A stretch of DNA of 36,282 nt from Microbacterium halotolerans (GCF_003569805.1 NZ_KZ984053.1:260312-296593), one strand, 5' to 3'. Positions 1-9,470 are shown, numbered from the stretch's first letter. Notes: generated by a model from the letters alone, not told the origin. Numbers and translations: made by a program.

Positions 1-16
1 GACTATCGGAGGAGCA

Positions 17-343
17 ATGGGAAAGCAGGAGACGGAGCTGCTCAAGGGAGTGCTCGAGGGTGTCATCCTGGAGCTCCTGCGCGGCAGGGCGTGGCACGGA
101 TACGACCTCACCGCCCGCCTGCAGGAGCTCGGCTTCGACGTCGTCGAGGGCACTGTGTACGCCCTGCTCGTGCGCATCGAGCGCAACGGGCTCGTCGACG
201 TCGAAAAGGTCCCCTCCCAGAAGGGTCCGCCGCGCAAGGTGTACACGCTGAACGCGGCAGGGGCCGAACGACTCGACGATTTCTGGACAGCATGGGGCGC
301 CATCGCCGGCCGCCTCGAACACATCCGCAACGGAGGGAACTGA
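17..343 (+). CDS. PadR-family transcriptional regulator
   Basis: A 108-residue protein of the usual size for the short PadR class. A winged helix-turn-helix spans roughly residues 12-85. It includes the family pattern LEGVILELL, then HGYDL, then EGTVYALLVRIERNGLV, with the basic wing PPRKVYTL near residues 76-83. PadR proteins are mostly repressors that sense small hydrophobic compounds and control a neighbouring efflux pump; that role is inferred here. The ATG is preceded by a good ribosome site (GGAGGAG, ending 3 nt upstream). The next gene starts 1 nt after its stop, so the two are co-transcribed. The transporter it would be expected to control is broken (713-1362), so any remaining target is unclear. 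Confidence 0.93.
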   Translation: MGKQETELLKGVLEGVILELLRGRAWHGYDLTARLQELGFDVVEGTVYALLVRIERNGLVDVEKVPSQKGPPRKVYTLNAAGAERLDDFWTAWGAIAGRLEHIRNGGN

Positions 344-344
344 C

Positions 345-716
345 ATGGCAGCGAAATGGGTCGAGCTCGTCACGGGCTCGCTGGAGGACAAGAAGGCCTA
401 CCGACGGCTGAAGGAGCGCCAGAAGCAGCTGCCGCCGCCGTACCGCGAGACCGCGGACGCCCTGGAACGCTACCTCATGTCGGTCGGCGGGCTCGCGGGC
501 GGAGCTGTGCTGCTCGACATGATGCGCGACCTGCTGGAGCTGATGGAGTCCACCGCCGAGAACCGGTCGCCCGTCAGGGACGTGGTGGGAGACGACCCGG
601 TCGAGTTCATCGAGACGTTCATCACCAGCTACACCGACAGGACGTGGATGGACAAGGAGCGCACGAGACTGCGCGAAGCCATCGATCGCGCCGCGACTCA
701 GGGAGGGACGTCATGA
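345..716 (+). CDS. DUF1048 family protein
   Basis: A 123-residue, mostly helical, charged protein without signal peptide or membrane segment. The pattern (LEDKKAYRRLKER, LPPPYRETADALERYLM, an acidic middle and DRTWMDKERTRLREAI at the end) matches DUF1048 proteins. These typically sit between a PadR regulator and an ABC-2 efflux operon. The biochemical role is unknown; a partner or co-regulator of the PadR protein is a guess from context. It starts 1 nt after padR. Its TGA stop overlaps the ATG of the decayed ABC gene (ATGA), showing that this was one translationally coupled operon. Confidence 0.85.
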   Translation: MAAKWVELVTGSLEDKKAYRRLKERQKQLPPPYRETADALERYLMSVGGLAGGAVLLDMMRDLLELMESTAENRSPVRDVVGDDPVEFIETFITSYTDRTWMDKERTRLREAIDRAATQGGTS

Positions 717-1362
717 CCGCAACCGCACCCGCCATCCGCGTCGACGGCATCGAGAAGTCGTTCAAGGGTCTCGCCGTCCTGCGCGGAGTGAGCTTCGACG
801 TCGCCCCAGGCAGCGTCTTCGCGCTGCTCGGCGCGAACGGCGCGGGGAAGACGACGCTCGTGCGGATCCTCGCGACCCTGTCGCGTGCCGACGCCGGCTC
901 CGCTCAGGTCGCCGGCCTCGACGAGAAGTTCACAGGGCGGGAAGAACCTCGTACTCGGCAGCGCGATCGACGTGGGAGGCGCCGAGTACGTCGACTACCT
1001 GCTGCCGGGCATCCTGCTCATCACCGTCGCGTCCGGTGTGGCGTATACGGCGTACCGCCTGTTCCTCCCTCGTCGCACTGACGATCGTGACGGGTGTGGC
1101 CGTTCTGATGGGGTTCCGCACGGGTGCGGGGCCGCTGGAGTGGCTCGCGGCCGTCGGCATCCTGGTCCTGTTCACCCTCGCCCTGACGTGGCTCGCCGTG
1201 CTGTCGGGCCTCGGCGCGAAGTCGATCGACGGCGCGAGCGCGTTCAGCTACCCGCTGATCTTCCTGCCCTTCCTCAGCTCGGCGTTCGTGCCGACTCAGG
1301 GCATGCCTGGCCCCGTGCGATGGTTCGCGGCCTCCCTGCTCGCGCGCCGGCGCTTCGGATAG
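713..1362 (+). pseudogene. Remnant of a drug-type ABC transporter (ATPase plus permease)
   Basis: The start ATG at 713 opens a normal ABC ATPase N-terminus with an intact Walker A (GANGAGKT, residues 40-47). The reading fails after about residue 70. Near 930-950 a piece resembling TGRENLVL, from the middle of the ATPase, is visible only in another frame. It runs straight into a permease piece (GSAIDVGGAEYVDYLLPGILL, about 955-1020). A second break near 1060 leads, in a third frame, to LMGFRTGAGPLEWLAAVGILVL and later FSYPLIFLPFLSSAFVP, typical of ABC-2 permeases. The end (after GPVRWFAA) is again abrupt, with a stop at 1360-1362. So at least three deletions or frame breaks removed the ABC signature, Walker B and much of the permease. 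No functional transporter can be made from this stretch. Confidence 0.85.
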
Positions 1363-1411
1363 TCGACCGTCTCCTGCCGGTGTCCAGGGACGCCGAGCAG
1401 GAACCTGCCGA

Positions 1412-2485
1412 CTACTCGCCGAGCGAGGCGAGGCGCTCGGCCTCGTCCGCTTCGATGCACGACTCGATCACGGGGGCGAGTGCGCCGTCCATGACGTGGT
1501 CGAGATTGTAGGCCTTGTACCCCGTGCGATGGTCGGCGATGCGGTTCTCGGGGAAGTTGTACGTCCGGATGCGCTCCGAGCGATCCATCCCGCGGATCTG
1601 GCTCTTGCGCGCGTCCGCCGCTGCGGCCTGCAGCTCCTCCTGCTGCCTGGCGAGCAGTCGCGCGCGCAGCACGCGCATGGCGGCCTCGCGGTTCTGCAGC
1701 TGCGATTTCTCGTTCTGCATCGACACGACGATGCCGGTCGGCACGTGGGTGATGCGCACAGCGGAGTCCGTGGTGTTCACCGACTGGCCGCCGGGGCCCG
1801 ATGACCGGTACACGTCGATCTTGAGGTCGTTCTGACTGATCTCGACCTCATCCGGCTCGTCCACCTCGGGAAAGACGAGCACGCCGGTCGTCGAGGTGTG
1901 GATGCGCCCCTGCGACTCGGTGGCGGGCACCCGCTGCACGCGGTGCACCCCGCCCTCGTACTTCAGGTGCGCCCACACGCCGCCAGCCGGGTCGTTGGAC
2001 GAGCCCTTGAATGCCACCTGCACGTTCTTGTAGCCGCCGAGATCGGAGGGGTCAGACTCGATCATCTCGGTCTTCCACCCCAGTGACGCCGCGTACTGCA
2101 GGTACATGCGCAGCAGGTCGGCGGCGAACAGAGCGCTCTCCGCACCGCCCTCCCCCGCCTTGATCTCCATGATCACGTCACGGGCGTCATCCGGATCGCG
2201 CGGGATCAGCAGGCGGCGCAGCCGTTCCTGCGCCTCGGCCAGCTGCTCCTCGAGCGCGGGAATCTCTTCGGCGAACACCTCGTCCTCCGTCGCCAGCTCG
2301 CGCGCGGCCTCGAGATCCTCCCCCGCGCTGACCCACGTCCGGTGGGCCTGCACGATGCGGTTCAGCTCGGCGTAGCGTCGGTTGACGCGCTTCGCCCGTG
2401 CAGGGTCGGCGTGCACCGCCGGGTCGGAGAGCTCCTCCTGGACCCGACGGTGCTCATCGACGAGCGCATCGACCGACTCGAACAT
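1412..2485 (-). CDS. prfA: Peptide chain release factor 1
   Basis: Class I release factor that reads UAA and UAG and triggers peptide release on the ribosome. The 357-residue reading from ATG at 2485 has the codon-recognition PxT tripeptide (PAT, 187-189) typical of RF1. It also has the catalytic GGQ loop (232-234, within [16 protein letters not shown]), whose Gln is normally methylated by PrmC. The ATG overlaps the rho stop (TGATG); a GTG one codon upstream at 2488 is possible but not needed. Coupling to rho is therefore direct. In many bacteria prmC follows prfA; here the next gene downstream is the oppositely oriented, decayed PadR/ABC operon, so prmC must lie elsewhere. Confidence 0.97.
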   Translation of the reverse strand: MFESVDALVDEHRRVQEELSDPAVHADPARAKRVNRRYAELNRIVQAHRTWVSAGEDLEAARELATEDEVFAEEIPALEEQLAEAQERLRRLLIPRDPDDARDVIMEIKAGEGGAESALFAADLLRMYLQYAASLGWKTEMIESDPSDLGGYKNVQVAFKGSSNDPAGGVWAHLKYEGGVHRVQRVPATESQGRIHTSTTGVLVFPEVDEPDEVEISQNDLKIDVYRSSGPGGQSVNTTDSAVRITHVPTGIVVSMQNEKSQLQNREAAMRVLRARLLARQQEELQAAAADARKSQIRGMDRSERIRTYNFPENRIADHRTGYKAYNLDHVMDGALAPVIESCIEADEAERLASLGE

Positions 2486-4671
2486 CACCGGATGTCGGTG
2501 TCGCGGCCGTTGCCGTTCGCCGGAATCGACTTGCGCATCTGCACGAGGAACTCGACGTTCGACTGCGTCTCCCTGAGCTTCTCCAAGATGACGCCGAGCG
2601 CGTGCTGCTGGTCCATCCCCGCCAGGGCACGGCGCAGCTGCCAGGTGATCTGCACCTCGTCGTTCGACAGCAGCATCTCCTCGCGGCGGGTCGACGACGC
2701 GTTCACGTCGACGGCCGGGAAGATGCGCTTGTCCGCGAGCTGACGCGACAGGCGCAGCTCCATGTTGCCGGTGCCCTTGAACTCCTCGAAGATGACCTCG
2801 TCCATCTTGGAGCCGGTCTCCACGAGCGCGGTGGCGAGGATCGTCAGCGAGCCGCCGTTCTCGATGTTGCGCGCCGCGCCGAAGAACTTCTTCGGCGGGT
2901 ACAGCGCCGCCGCGTCGACGCCGCCGGAGAGCACGCGACCGGATGTCGGGGCCGAGACGTTGTAGGCGCGGCTGAGGCGGGTGATCGAGTCGAGCAGGAC
3001 GACCACGTCGCGACCCAGCTCGACGAGGCGCTTGGCGCGCTCGATCGCGAGCTCGGCCACCGTGGTGTGGTCCTCAGCAGGACGATCGAACGTCGAGGCG
3101 ATGACCTCTCCCGACACCGAGCGCTGCATGTCGGTGACCTCTTCGGGGCGCTCGTCCACGAGCACGACCATGAGGTGGGCCTCCGGGTTGTTCTGCGCAA
3201 TCGCGTTCGCGATCTGCTGCAGCACGATCGTCTTGCCCGCCTTGGGAGGCGCGACGATCAGGCCGCGCTGACCCTTGCCGACCGGCGAGACGAGGTCGAT
3301 CATCCGCTGCGTCAGCTTCTCGGGCGCCGTCTCCATCCGCAGACGCTCCTGCGGGTAGAGAGGCGTGAGCTTGCCGAACTCGACGCGGTTCGCCGCGTCG
3401 TCCGTCGACAGACCGTTGATCGAGTCGACCTTCACGAGCGCGTTGTACTTCTGGCGCCCGTGCTGCTCGCCCTCGCGCGGCTGCTTGATCGAGCCGACGA
3501 CGGCGTCGCCCTTGCGCAGGTTGTACTTCTTGACCTGGCCGAGCGAGACGTACACGTCCTGCTGACCCGGCAGGTAGCCCGTGGTGCGCACGAATGCGTA
3601 GTTGTCGAGCACGTCGAGGATTCCGGCGATCGGAATCAGCACGTCGTCCTCGGTGATCTCCGGCTCGAACTCGTCGCCCTGGCCGCCTCGGCGCTTGTTG
3701 CGGCCGCGGCCGCGCGAGGATCCGGCGTCGTTCTGGTCGTTGCCGCCGCCGTTTCGCCCGCCGCGTCCGCTGCCGTTCTGGCCGCCGCTCTGAGCCGGCT
3801 TGTCGTCGACTTCGCCTTCGCCGGCGTCCGACTTGTTCTTGTTGCGGTTGCGGTTCCTGTTCCGGCTGCGGCGCCCGCGCCCCGAGCCGTCCTCCGCGTC
3901 GTCGCCATCGGCGTCCGGCTTGTCGGAGGACTGCTTGTCACCCGCCTGTTTGTCACCCGACTGCTTGTCGGCTCCCGGCTGCTCGTCCTCACCGCTGCTG
4001 TCCGCGTCGGCCGCCGAACGCTGCGGCTTCCTGCCGCGCTTGGGCGCCTCGTCCGACGTGCCCTGAGCGTCGCGCTTTTCGGCCTCGGGGGTCTCATCCA
4101 CCGGCTTCGCGTCGGCGTTCCCGCCCTGCGCCTGCTCCGCAGCAGGCGCCTCGGCCGTCTCGGCAGGCTTCTCCGCCTCTGCGGCCTTCGTCGTCCGGCG
4201 GCGCGGCGCGCGCTTCGGCTTCTCCGCCGGAGCGTCGGCAGCAGCGGCCTCGGGATTCTGCTCCGCAGCCGCCTCCGGCTTCTGCGCCTCGTCCGATGCG
4301 ACGGCGGCGGTCTTGCGCGTGCGGGTCGCGCGCTTCGGCTTCTCCGCCGGCGCATCCGCTGTCTCTGTGACACCCGCCGGGGTATCGGCGGTCTCGGTCT
4401 TGGGGGCCTCGTCGGCCGATGCTGCCTTCGCCGTACGACGGCGCGGCGCCCGCTTGGGCTTCTCGGCCGGGGCGTCTGCGGCTGCTTCCTGCTTCTGCTC
4501 AGCCGCGGGCTCGACGCTCGGCGCCTCAGCCGTGGCCGCGTCGCTGCTCTTGGCACGGCGCGGCGCCCGCTTGCGCGGCGCCTTCGCTGGGGCTTCGGCT
4601 GCCGACTCGGTCGCGGCGGCGCCAGCGCTTTCGCCTTGAACGTCCGGGTTCTCGGAGATGGACTCCAACAT
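2485..4671 (-). CDS. rho: Transcription termination factor Rho, with large N-terminal insertion
   Basis: Hexameric RNA-dependent ATPase/translocase that ends transcription. The 728-residue form starts at an ATG with AAGGAG 4 nt upstream; an in-frame start at 4743 lacks such a site. The conserved part begins near residue 337 ([24 protein letters not shown], the cold-shock-like primary RNA-binding fold). It continues with the P-loop APPKAGKT (474-481), [13 protein letters not shown] and [13 protein letters not shown]. Residues 1-336 are low-complexity: Ala/Glu/Pro/Lys/Arg-rich at first, then Asp/Gly/Arg/Asn-rich. They contain a 40-residue tandem repeat (starts 66, 106, 146), short KQxxD repeats (236-250) and an [10 protein letters not shown] run. 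I do not see the helical Rho_N domain that precedes the insertion in mycobacterial Rho. prfA overlaps its stop codon. Confidence 0.97.
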   Translation of the reverse strand: MLESISENPDVQGESAGAAATESAAEAPAKAPRKRAPRRAKSSDAATAEAPSVEPAAEQKQEAAADAPAEKPKRAPRRRTAKAASADEAPKTETADTPAGVTETADAPAEKPKRATRTRKTAAVASDEAQKPEAAAEQNPEAAAADAPAEKPKRAPRRRTTKAAEAEKPAETAEAPAAEQAQGGNADAKPVDETPEAEKRDAQGTSDEAPKRGRKPQRSAADADSSGEDEQPGADKQSGDKQAGDKQSSDKPDADGDDAEDGSGRGRRSRNRNRNRNKNKSDAGEGEVDDKPAQSGGQNGSGRGGRNGGGNDQNDAGSSRGRGRNKRRGGQGDEFEPEITEDDVLIPIAGILDVLDNYAFVRTTGYLPGQQDVYVSLGQVKKYNLRKGDAVVGSIKQPREGEQHGRQKYNALVKVDSINGLSTDDAANRVEFGKLTPLYPQERLRMETAPEKLTQRMIDLVSPVGKGQRGLIVAPPKAGKTIVLQQIANAIAQNNPEAHLMVVLVDERPEEVTDMQRSVSGEVIASTFDRPAEDHTTVAELAIERAKRLVELGRDVVVLLDSITRLSRAYNVSAPTSGRVLSGGVDAAALYPPKKFFGAARNIENGGSLTILATALVETGSKMDEVIFEEFKGTGNMELRLSRQLADKRIFPAVDVNASSTRREEMLLSNDEVQITWQLRRALAGMDQQHALGVILEKLRETQSNVEFLVQMRKSIPANGNGRDTDIR
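4117..4476 (-). repeat. Three tandem 120-bp (40-residue) repeats inside rho
   Basis: The peptide [10 protein letters not shown] recurs at residues 66, 106 and 146 of Rho, exactly 40 residues apart. Each copy is followed by a basic R/K/T run ([27 protein letters not shown]) and then a divergent acidic/Ala stretch. A looser relative ([13 protein letters not shown]) lies near residues 27-39. In-frame 120-bp units can expand or contract by recombination, so the length of this Rho tail may vary between strains. The repeats probably form a disordered, basic RNA-contacting tail; that is inference. Confidence 0.8.
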
Positions 4672-4837
4672 GACTCCTTGATGGGGCGTGGAAATTAGCC
4701 ACCGCAGGGACTCCCCTCGGGGGAATCGCCGTGCGCGCGCCACGTCGTGCGCCGGTGCTTGTCAGACTGAGGACTGCGTACTGCATCCGAGCAGACAGAA
4801 AGGCACCGTGCGGGGCTTCGCAGATTTGCGACGGAGG

Positions 4838-5785
4838 TCAGATATCGTGCTCGAAGGCACCCTCCGCTGTGCTCCTCACTGTACCACCCTTGAAGTCGAC
4901 GGCGACGATCAGCGACTCCCACGGGGTGTCCGTCACGGTGTTCGCGACATCGACCGCCTCGAGCCGGCGACCCGGCCCGTCCGCCATCACCAGCACACTC
5001 GGCCCCGCCCCTGAGACGACCGCGGCGAACCCCGCCTTGCGCAGCGCTGTGACGAGGCGATGCGTCTCGGGCATCGCGCCTGCGCGGTAGGTCTGGTGCA
5101 GTTTGTCGTCGGTCGCCGCCAGCAGCAGTTCGGGGCTCTGCGTCAGCGCCGCGATCAGCAGCGCGGAGCGCGAGAGGTTGAACACCGCATCCTCGCGCGA
5201 GACGTGGTCCGGCTGCAGCCCGCGCGCCACCGACGTCGACATCGTGAAGGACGGCACGAACACCAGCGGAGAGACGCCCCGGTGCACGAGCAGCTTCTTG
5301 TGCTGCGGCACGCTGTGGTCGACCCAGGCGATCGTGAGCCCTCCGAACAGTGCGGGCGCAACGTTGTCCGGGTGCCCCTCCAAATCGGTCGCCAATCGCA
5401 GCAGGTCATCCGCGCTCAGCTCGACGACGCCTGCCAGCAGACCCTTCGCTGCGAGAATGCCCGACACGACAGCCGATCCGGATGACCCCAGCCCTCGGCC
5501 GTGCGGGATCTCGTTGTGCGCGATGATGCGCAGCCCAGGCGGCTCTATTCCGAGCTGAGCGTAGACGTGCCAGATCGACCGGGCGACGAGGTTCGATTCA
5601 TCGCGCGCGATCTCCTCGGCACCGGTGCCGGTCACCTCGATCTCGAGCGCGTCGGAGTCGAGCGCCGTGACGGTCAGCCGGTCGTACACGCTCAGCGCGA
5701 GTCCGAGCGTGTCGAAGCCCGGCCCGAGGTTCGCACTCGTTGCCGGAACGCGCACCCAGACGGTGCGCTCGGAGACCGCACTCAT
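4838..5785 (-). CDS. thrB: Homoserine kinase
   Basis: GHMP-family kinase that phosphorylates homoserine, the step before threonine synthase. The 315-residue length is normal. The N-terminus VRVPATSANLGPGFDTLGLAL carries the family motif 1. The ATP-binding glycine/serine loop is PHGRGLGSSGSA (94-105), and the C-terminal motif is AVVSGAGPSVLVM. It follows hom by 30 nt on the same strand, so lysA-hom-thrB form one unit. Threonine synthase (thrC), which lies between hom and thrB in mycobacteria, is absent from this cluster. The ATG at 5785 aligns with the conserved N-terminus. Confidence 0.96.
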   Translation of the reverse strand: MSAVSERTVWVRVPATSANLGPGFDTLGLALSVYDRLTVTALDSDALEIEVTGTGAEEIARDESNLVARSIWHVYAQLGIEPPGLRIIAHNEIPHGRGLGSSGSAVVSGILAAKGLLAGVVELSADDLLRLATDLEGHPDNVAPALFGGLTIAWVDHSVPQHKKLLVHRGVSPLVFVPSFTMSTSVARGLQPDHVSREDAVFNLSRSALLIAALTQSPELLLAATDDKLHQTYRAGAMPETHRLVTALRKAGFAAVVSGAGPSVLVMADGPGRRLEAVDVANTVTDTPWESLIVAVDFKGGTVRSTAEGAFEHDI

Positions 5786-5815
5786 GCACGCACCGCTGAG
5801 GGACGAAGCGCCATG

Positions 5816-7132
5816 TCACTCACCCTCTACGCGCAGCACCGACACGACGTCCACGACGACGTCGCTGGCGTTCAGCCGCTCGACAGTCGCCCTGAGAGCC
5901 TCTTCGCGCGCTCTGTGCGTCGCCAGCACGATCATCGCTCGGCTGCGCGCGCCGTCGGGCCCCTCTTCGACCTGCGTCTGATCGACCGTCGCGACCGAGA
6001 CGCCCGCGTCGTTGAAGATGCCGGCGATCTCCTGCAGCACGCCGGGCGCATCTGCGACCTCGAGGCGCACCTGGTAGCGCGTGTAGATGCGCCCCACAGG
6101 GGCGACGGGCAGGCTCAGGCGCGGTGACTCGCCGACGCCGACGCCGCCGGCGATGTGTCGCCTCGCCGCGGAGACGACGTCGCCCATCACGGCCGACGCA
6201 GTCTCGCGTCCGCCCGCTCCGGCGCCGTAGAACATCAGAGGCCCCGCCGACGCCGCCTCGACGAACACGGCGTTGTTGCCGCCGTGCACGTTGGCCATCG
6301 GGTGCTGCCGATCGATCAGCGCGGGGTACACCCGCACCGACACCGAGTCGCCCTCCGGCTCCGTGAGCCGCTCGCACACGGCGAGCAGTTTGACGACATA
6401 GCCGGCGTGACGGGCGCCCTCGATCATCTCGTCCGTGATGGACTCGATGCCCTCGCGGTGCACGTCGTCGAGCGAGACCTTCGTGTGGAACGCCAGGCTG
6501 GCGAGGATCGCCGCCTTGTGCGCCGCGTCGTAGCCGGCGAGGTCGAGCGTCGGGTCAGCCTCGAGGTAGCCGAGATCGGTCGCCATCCGCTGCGCTTCGG
6601 CCGCGGGCATGCCCTCTCGGTCCATCTTGTCGAGGATGAAGTTGGTGCTGCCGTTCAGGATGCCGGAGATGCGGTCGATCCTGTCGCCGGCGAGCGAATC
6701 CTTCAGCGGCCGGATGATCGGGATGGCCGCGGCGACGGCCGCCTCGTAGGAGACGGAGGCGCCGACCTGGTCGGCCGCGTCGAAGATCTCCGCGCCGTGC
6801 TCGGCGAGCAGCGCCTTGTTGCCCGTGACCACATCGGCTCCGGCTCTCAGCGCCGTGAGGATATGGGTGCGCGCCGGCTCGATGCCGCCCATCAGCTCGA
6901 TCACGATGTCGCTGCCGACGATCAGGCTCTCGACATCCGTCGTGAGCAGCTCCCGCGGCAGCTCCACGTCGCGGGGCGCGTCGGGGTTGCGCACGGCGAT
7001 GCCTGCGAGCTCGAGCTGAGCGCCGGTGCGCTCGGCGAGCGCGTCGCCCTGCTGCAGGAGCAGGCTGGCCACCTGGGAGCCCACGGAACCGGCACCCAGC
7101 AGCGCAACGCGGAGTCGGCGTTGTTCGTTCAT
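5816..7132 (-). CDS. hom: Homoserine dehydrogenase
   Basis: NAD(P)-dependent reduction of aspartate semialdehyde to homoserine, the branch point toward threonine and methionine. The 438-residue reading starts at the ATG overlapping the lysA stop (ATGA). It has the Rossmann motif LLGAGSVGSQVA near residues 11-22, the KALLAEHG segment, the catalytic-domain hallmark GILNGSTNFIL, and a C-terminal ACT domain (RYQVRLEVADAPGVLQEIAGIF). ACT domains in this family mediate threonine feedback inhibition. A longer in-frame reading upstream to 7660 is only a lysA shadow. Confidence 0.97.
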   Translation of the reverse strand: MNEQRRLRVALLGAGSVGSQVASLLLQQGDALAERTGAQLELAGIAVRNPDAPRDVELPRELLTTDVESLIVGSDIVIELMGGIEPARTHILTALRAGADVVTGNKALLAEHGAEIFDAADQVGASVSYEAAVAAAIPIIRPLKDSLAGDRIDRISGILNGSTNFILDKMDREGMPAAEAQRMATDLGYLEADPTLDLAGYDAAHKAAILASLAFHTKVSLDDVHREGIESITDEMIEGARHAGYVVKLLAVCERLTEPEGDSVSVRVYPALIDRQHPMANVHGGNNAVFVEAASAGPLMFYGAGAGGRETASAVMGDVVSAARRHIAGGVGVGESPRLSLPVAPVGRIYTRYQVRLEVADAPGVLQEIAGIFNDAGVSVATVDQTQVEEGPDGARSRAMIVLATHRAREEALRATVERLNASDVVVDVVSVLRVEGE

Positions 7133-8562
7133 TCTTCTCCCTCTCCGGCAGCCTCGGGGCCTGCCGCTTCGGTCGTGTAGGCGATATCGCGGGCGAGCAG
7201 GTCGTCGAGCGTCTCGCCGCGCACCAGCGGCCGCGCCGAACCCTGCCTGACGGCGACGATCGGCGGGCGAGGCGTGTGGTTGTAGTTGCTCGACAGCGCG
7301 GCGCAGTACGCACCGGTGACGGGTACGGCCAGCAGATCGCCGGGAGCGACGTCGCTCGGCAGATACTCGTGGTCGACGACGATGTCGCCCGATTCGCAGT
7401 GCAGACCGACCACGCGGCTCAGCGCAGGTTCGCCCGCACCGCTGCGCGAGGCGAGGCGAGCGGAGTACTGCGCGCCGTACAGCGCAGGGCGCGCATTGTC
7501 GCTCATTCCGCCGTCGACGCTGATGTAGGTGCGCTCCCCGTCGTCGAGCTCGACGACCTTGGTCGTCCCGACCTCGTACAGGCTCACGCCTGACGGCCCG
7601 ATGATGCTGCGGCCCGGTTCGAAGGCCAGAGCGGGCAGCGCGACGCCGAGCGCGAAGCACTCCTCGGCGACAGCGGCGACGATGTCGCTCGCAAGCTCGG
7701 CGATGGGGGTGGGCTCGTCGGCGCGCGTGTAGGCGATGCCGAAGCCGCCGCCGAGATTCATCACCGGCACGTCACCGCCCTCCAGCAGGCGGGCGTGCAG
7801 TTGGAGCACCCTGGCCGCCGATTCGCGGAACCCGTCGACGCCGAAGATCTGCGAGCCGATGTGGCAGTGCAGGCCGAGGAAGCGCAGGCCGTCGAGCTCT
7901 CTGATGCGTTCGACCGCGCGCTCGGCGTCGGCGAGCGAGAAGCCGAACTTCTGGTCCTCGTGGGCGGTGGCGAGGAACTCGTGGGTGTCGGCGTGCACCC
8001 CGCTGCGCACCCGGACGAGCACGTTCTGCACGGCATCGAAGCGGGAGGTGATCTCGCCGAGGCGCTCGATCTCGACGTCGGAGTCGACGATCACCGTGCC
8101 GACACCGACCTCGACGGCGCGCACGAGCTCGGAGACCAGCTTGTTGTTGCCGTGGAAGCCGATTCTGTCCGCTGGCACGCCAGCGGCAAGTGCCACCTCG
8201 AGCTCGCCGCGGGAGCACACGTCGACGTTCAGCCCGGCCTCGATCATCCAGCGTGCGATCTCGACGCTGAGGAACGCCTTGCCCGCGTAGTACACGCGGG
8301 CCTCGGTCCCGTGGGAGGCGGCCGCGCGGGTGAAGGCCCGGTGCGCCTCGGTCGCGCGGGCGCGGGCGTCCTCCTCATCGAGCACCAGCAGCGGCGTGCC
8401 GAATCGGGCGCGGAGATCTCCCGCATCGACGCCGCCGAGGTTCAGCTCACCGTCGCCGGTGCGGTGGGCCGTGATGGGCCACACACCTGCGGCGAGGTCG
8501 TTCGGATCGTCGGGAACGGCCAGCCACTCTGGCGCGAGGACGGGGGTGCTGTCGGCGGACAC
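7129..8562 (-). CDS. lysA: Diaminopimelate decarboxylase
   Basis: PLP enzyme that decarboxylates meso-diaminopimelate to lysine, the last step of the pathway. From GTG at 8562 it is 477 residues, typical for actinobacterial LysA. The PLP lysine is in YYAGKAF (K95). HCHIGSQIFG and the phosphate-binding NLGGGFGIAY follow, and CESGDIVV near the C-terminus carries the active-site Cys from the partner subunit. I chose the GTG because homology begins about there and the longer frame upstream is Arg-rich shadow. There is no Shine-Dalgarno, but a TAGACT hexamer 7 nt upstream suggests a leaderless mRNA. hom starts inside its stop codon. Confidence 0.95.
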   Translation of the reverse strand: MSADSTPVLAPEWLAVPDDPNDLAAGVWPITAHRTGDGELNLGGVDAGDLRARFGTPLLVLDEEDARARATEAHRAFTRAAASHGTEARVYYAGKAFLSVEIARWMIEAGLNVDVCSRGELEVALAAGVPADRIGFHGNNKLVSELVRAVEVGVGTVIVDSDVEIERLGEITSRFDAVQNVLVRVRSGVHADTHEFLATAHEDQKFGFSLADAERAVERIRELDGLRFLGLHCHIGSQIFGVDGFRESAARVLQLHARLLEGGDVPVMNLGGGFGIAYTRADEPTPIAELASDIVAAVAEECFALGVALPALAFEPGRSIIGPSGVSLYEVGTTKVVELDDGERTYISVDGGMSDNARPALYGAQYSARLASRSGAGEPALSRVVGLHCESGDIVVDHEYLPSDVAPGDLLAVPVTGAYCAALSSNYNHTPRPPIVAVRQGSARPLVRGETLDDLLARDIAYTTEAAGPEAAGEGEE

Positions 8563-8569
8563 GACAACG

Positions 8570-8575
8570 AGTCTA
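8570..8575 (-). promoter_or_regulatory. Likely -10 element for lysA (leaderless)
   Basis: TAGACT on the minus strand lies 7 nt before the lysA GTG. Transcription would start at or within a nucleotide or two of the start codon, matching the lack of a ribosome site. No good -35 is visible at the expected distance. Confidence 0.45.
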
Positions 8576-8641
8576 CGGCCAGGGAGTCGGCGCTCCTGCA
8601 CCCAGGCGTCCCGGCAGCCTTCGGCACCGGATGCCCGGATG

Positions 8642-9466
8642 TCACTCGCAGTAGCCGCGCGCGCGGAGCGACGGCGTGACGAGGATCTCGCCGTCGACGT
8701 CCAGGCTGAGCACCACCTCGTCGCCCGAGACGTCGATGCCGGTGAGCGTTGCGCCTGTCGGCAGCGAACCGGCCACGCACACCGGGATGGGAGCCGACAG
8801 CATCGACGCCGCGACGGGTGGGAGCTGTGCGAGCGCCTCCTCACCGATTTCCGCCCCGGCGACTCTGACGGCATCCGGTTCGAGCAGCAGGCCGCCGTCC
8901 TCGGCGCTCGGCCGCACGTCGAACGAGAGCGGTACGGCCGCCCCGAGGAACGAGACCTCGGCCGAGAGCGTCACGAAGGGCTCGTCCACCACCACATCGG
9001 GGGCCTCGCCGAGCGCCTCCCACTCACCGGCCGCCTGCTCGAACAGAACGTGCACGCCGTCGGCGTCGGTCACGGCGACGAGGTCGATGGATTCCGCTGT
9101 GCGGCCCAGTACGCTCACGTCGTGCGCTGTGATCTCGACATCCGCCGATATGCCCTCGAAGCTCGCGTCGACGACCGACACGGTCACCTCGCCGACCGAC
9201 CCGGTCACGACTTGGGGAAGAAGCAGCCCCGGCACGACGACCTCGGTCGGGCCGTCGACATCGACTCCGGCCTGCATCACCGCCGCGTCGACGGCGCTGG
9301 TCAGCACCATCCGGCTGATCCACTCGGCTACGGCGAAGGCGGCGGTGAGCAGCACGAGCACGATGACGAGCGGCAGGATCCAGCGGCCCCGCCGACGCGG
9401 AACGTGCGTCTCTGCCTCGCTCAGAACCTCAGAGAGATTCGATCCGGGCACACTCGTTCCGCTCAT
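8642..9466 (-). CDS. DUF2993 (LmeA-like) membrane-anchored lipid-binding protein
   Basis: A 274-residue protein. It has a short cytoplasmic N-terminus ending in a basic patch (PRRRGR, about 23-28), one hydrophobic helix (about 30-50), and a long extracytoplasmic beta-rich part with the DUF2993 pattern (GPTEVVVPGLLLPQVVTG, then repeated VEITAHDVSV-like strands). The mycobacterial relative LmeA binds phosphoinositides and takes part in lipomannan maturation; transfer of that role to this protein is inference. It lies 4 nt downstream of argS on the same strand and 79 nt before lysA, so it is probably read from the argS promoter. The C-terminus ends with a Cys (RGYCE). Confidence 0.82.
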   Translation of the reverse strand: MSGTSVPGSNLSEVLSEAETHVPRRRGRWILPLVIVLVLLTAAFAVAEWISRMVLTSAVDAAVMQAGVDVDGPTEVVVPGLLLPQVVTGSVGEVTVSVVDASFEGISADVEITAHDVSVLGRTAESIDLVAVTDADGVHVLFEQAAGEWEALGEAPDVVVDEPFVTLSAEVSFLGAAVPLSFDVRPSAEDGGLLLEPDAVRVAGAEIGEEALAQLPPVAASMLSAPIPVCVAGSLPTGATLTGIDVSGDEVVLSLDVDGEILVTPSLRARGYCE

Positions 9467-9470
9467 CGCG

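Noticed and set aside
2398..4698. Plus-strand open frame of 766 codons opposite rho and prfA
   Set aside because: It is the antisense of rho and prfA, with Arg/Leu/Val-rich composition expected from high-GC complement frames, no known motif and no ribosome site. rho on the other strand is unmistakable.
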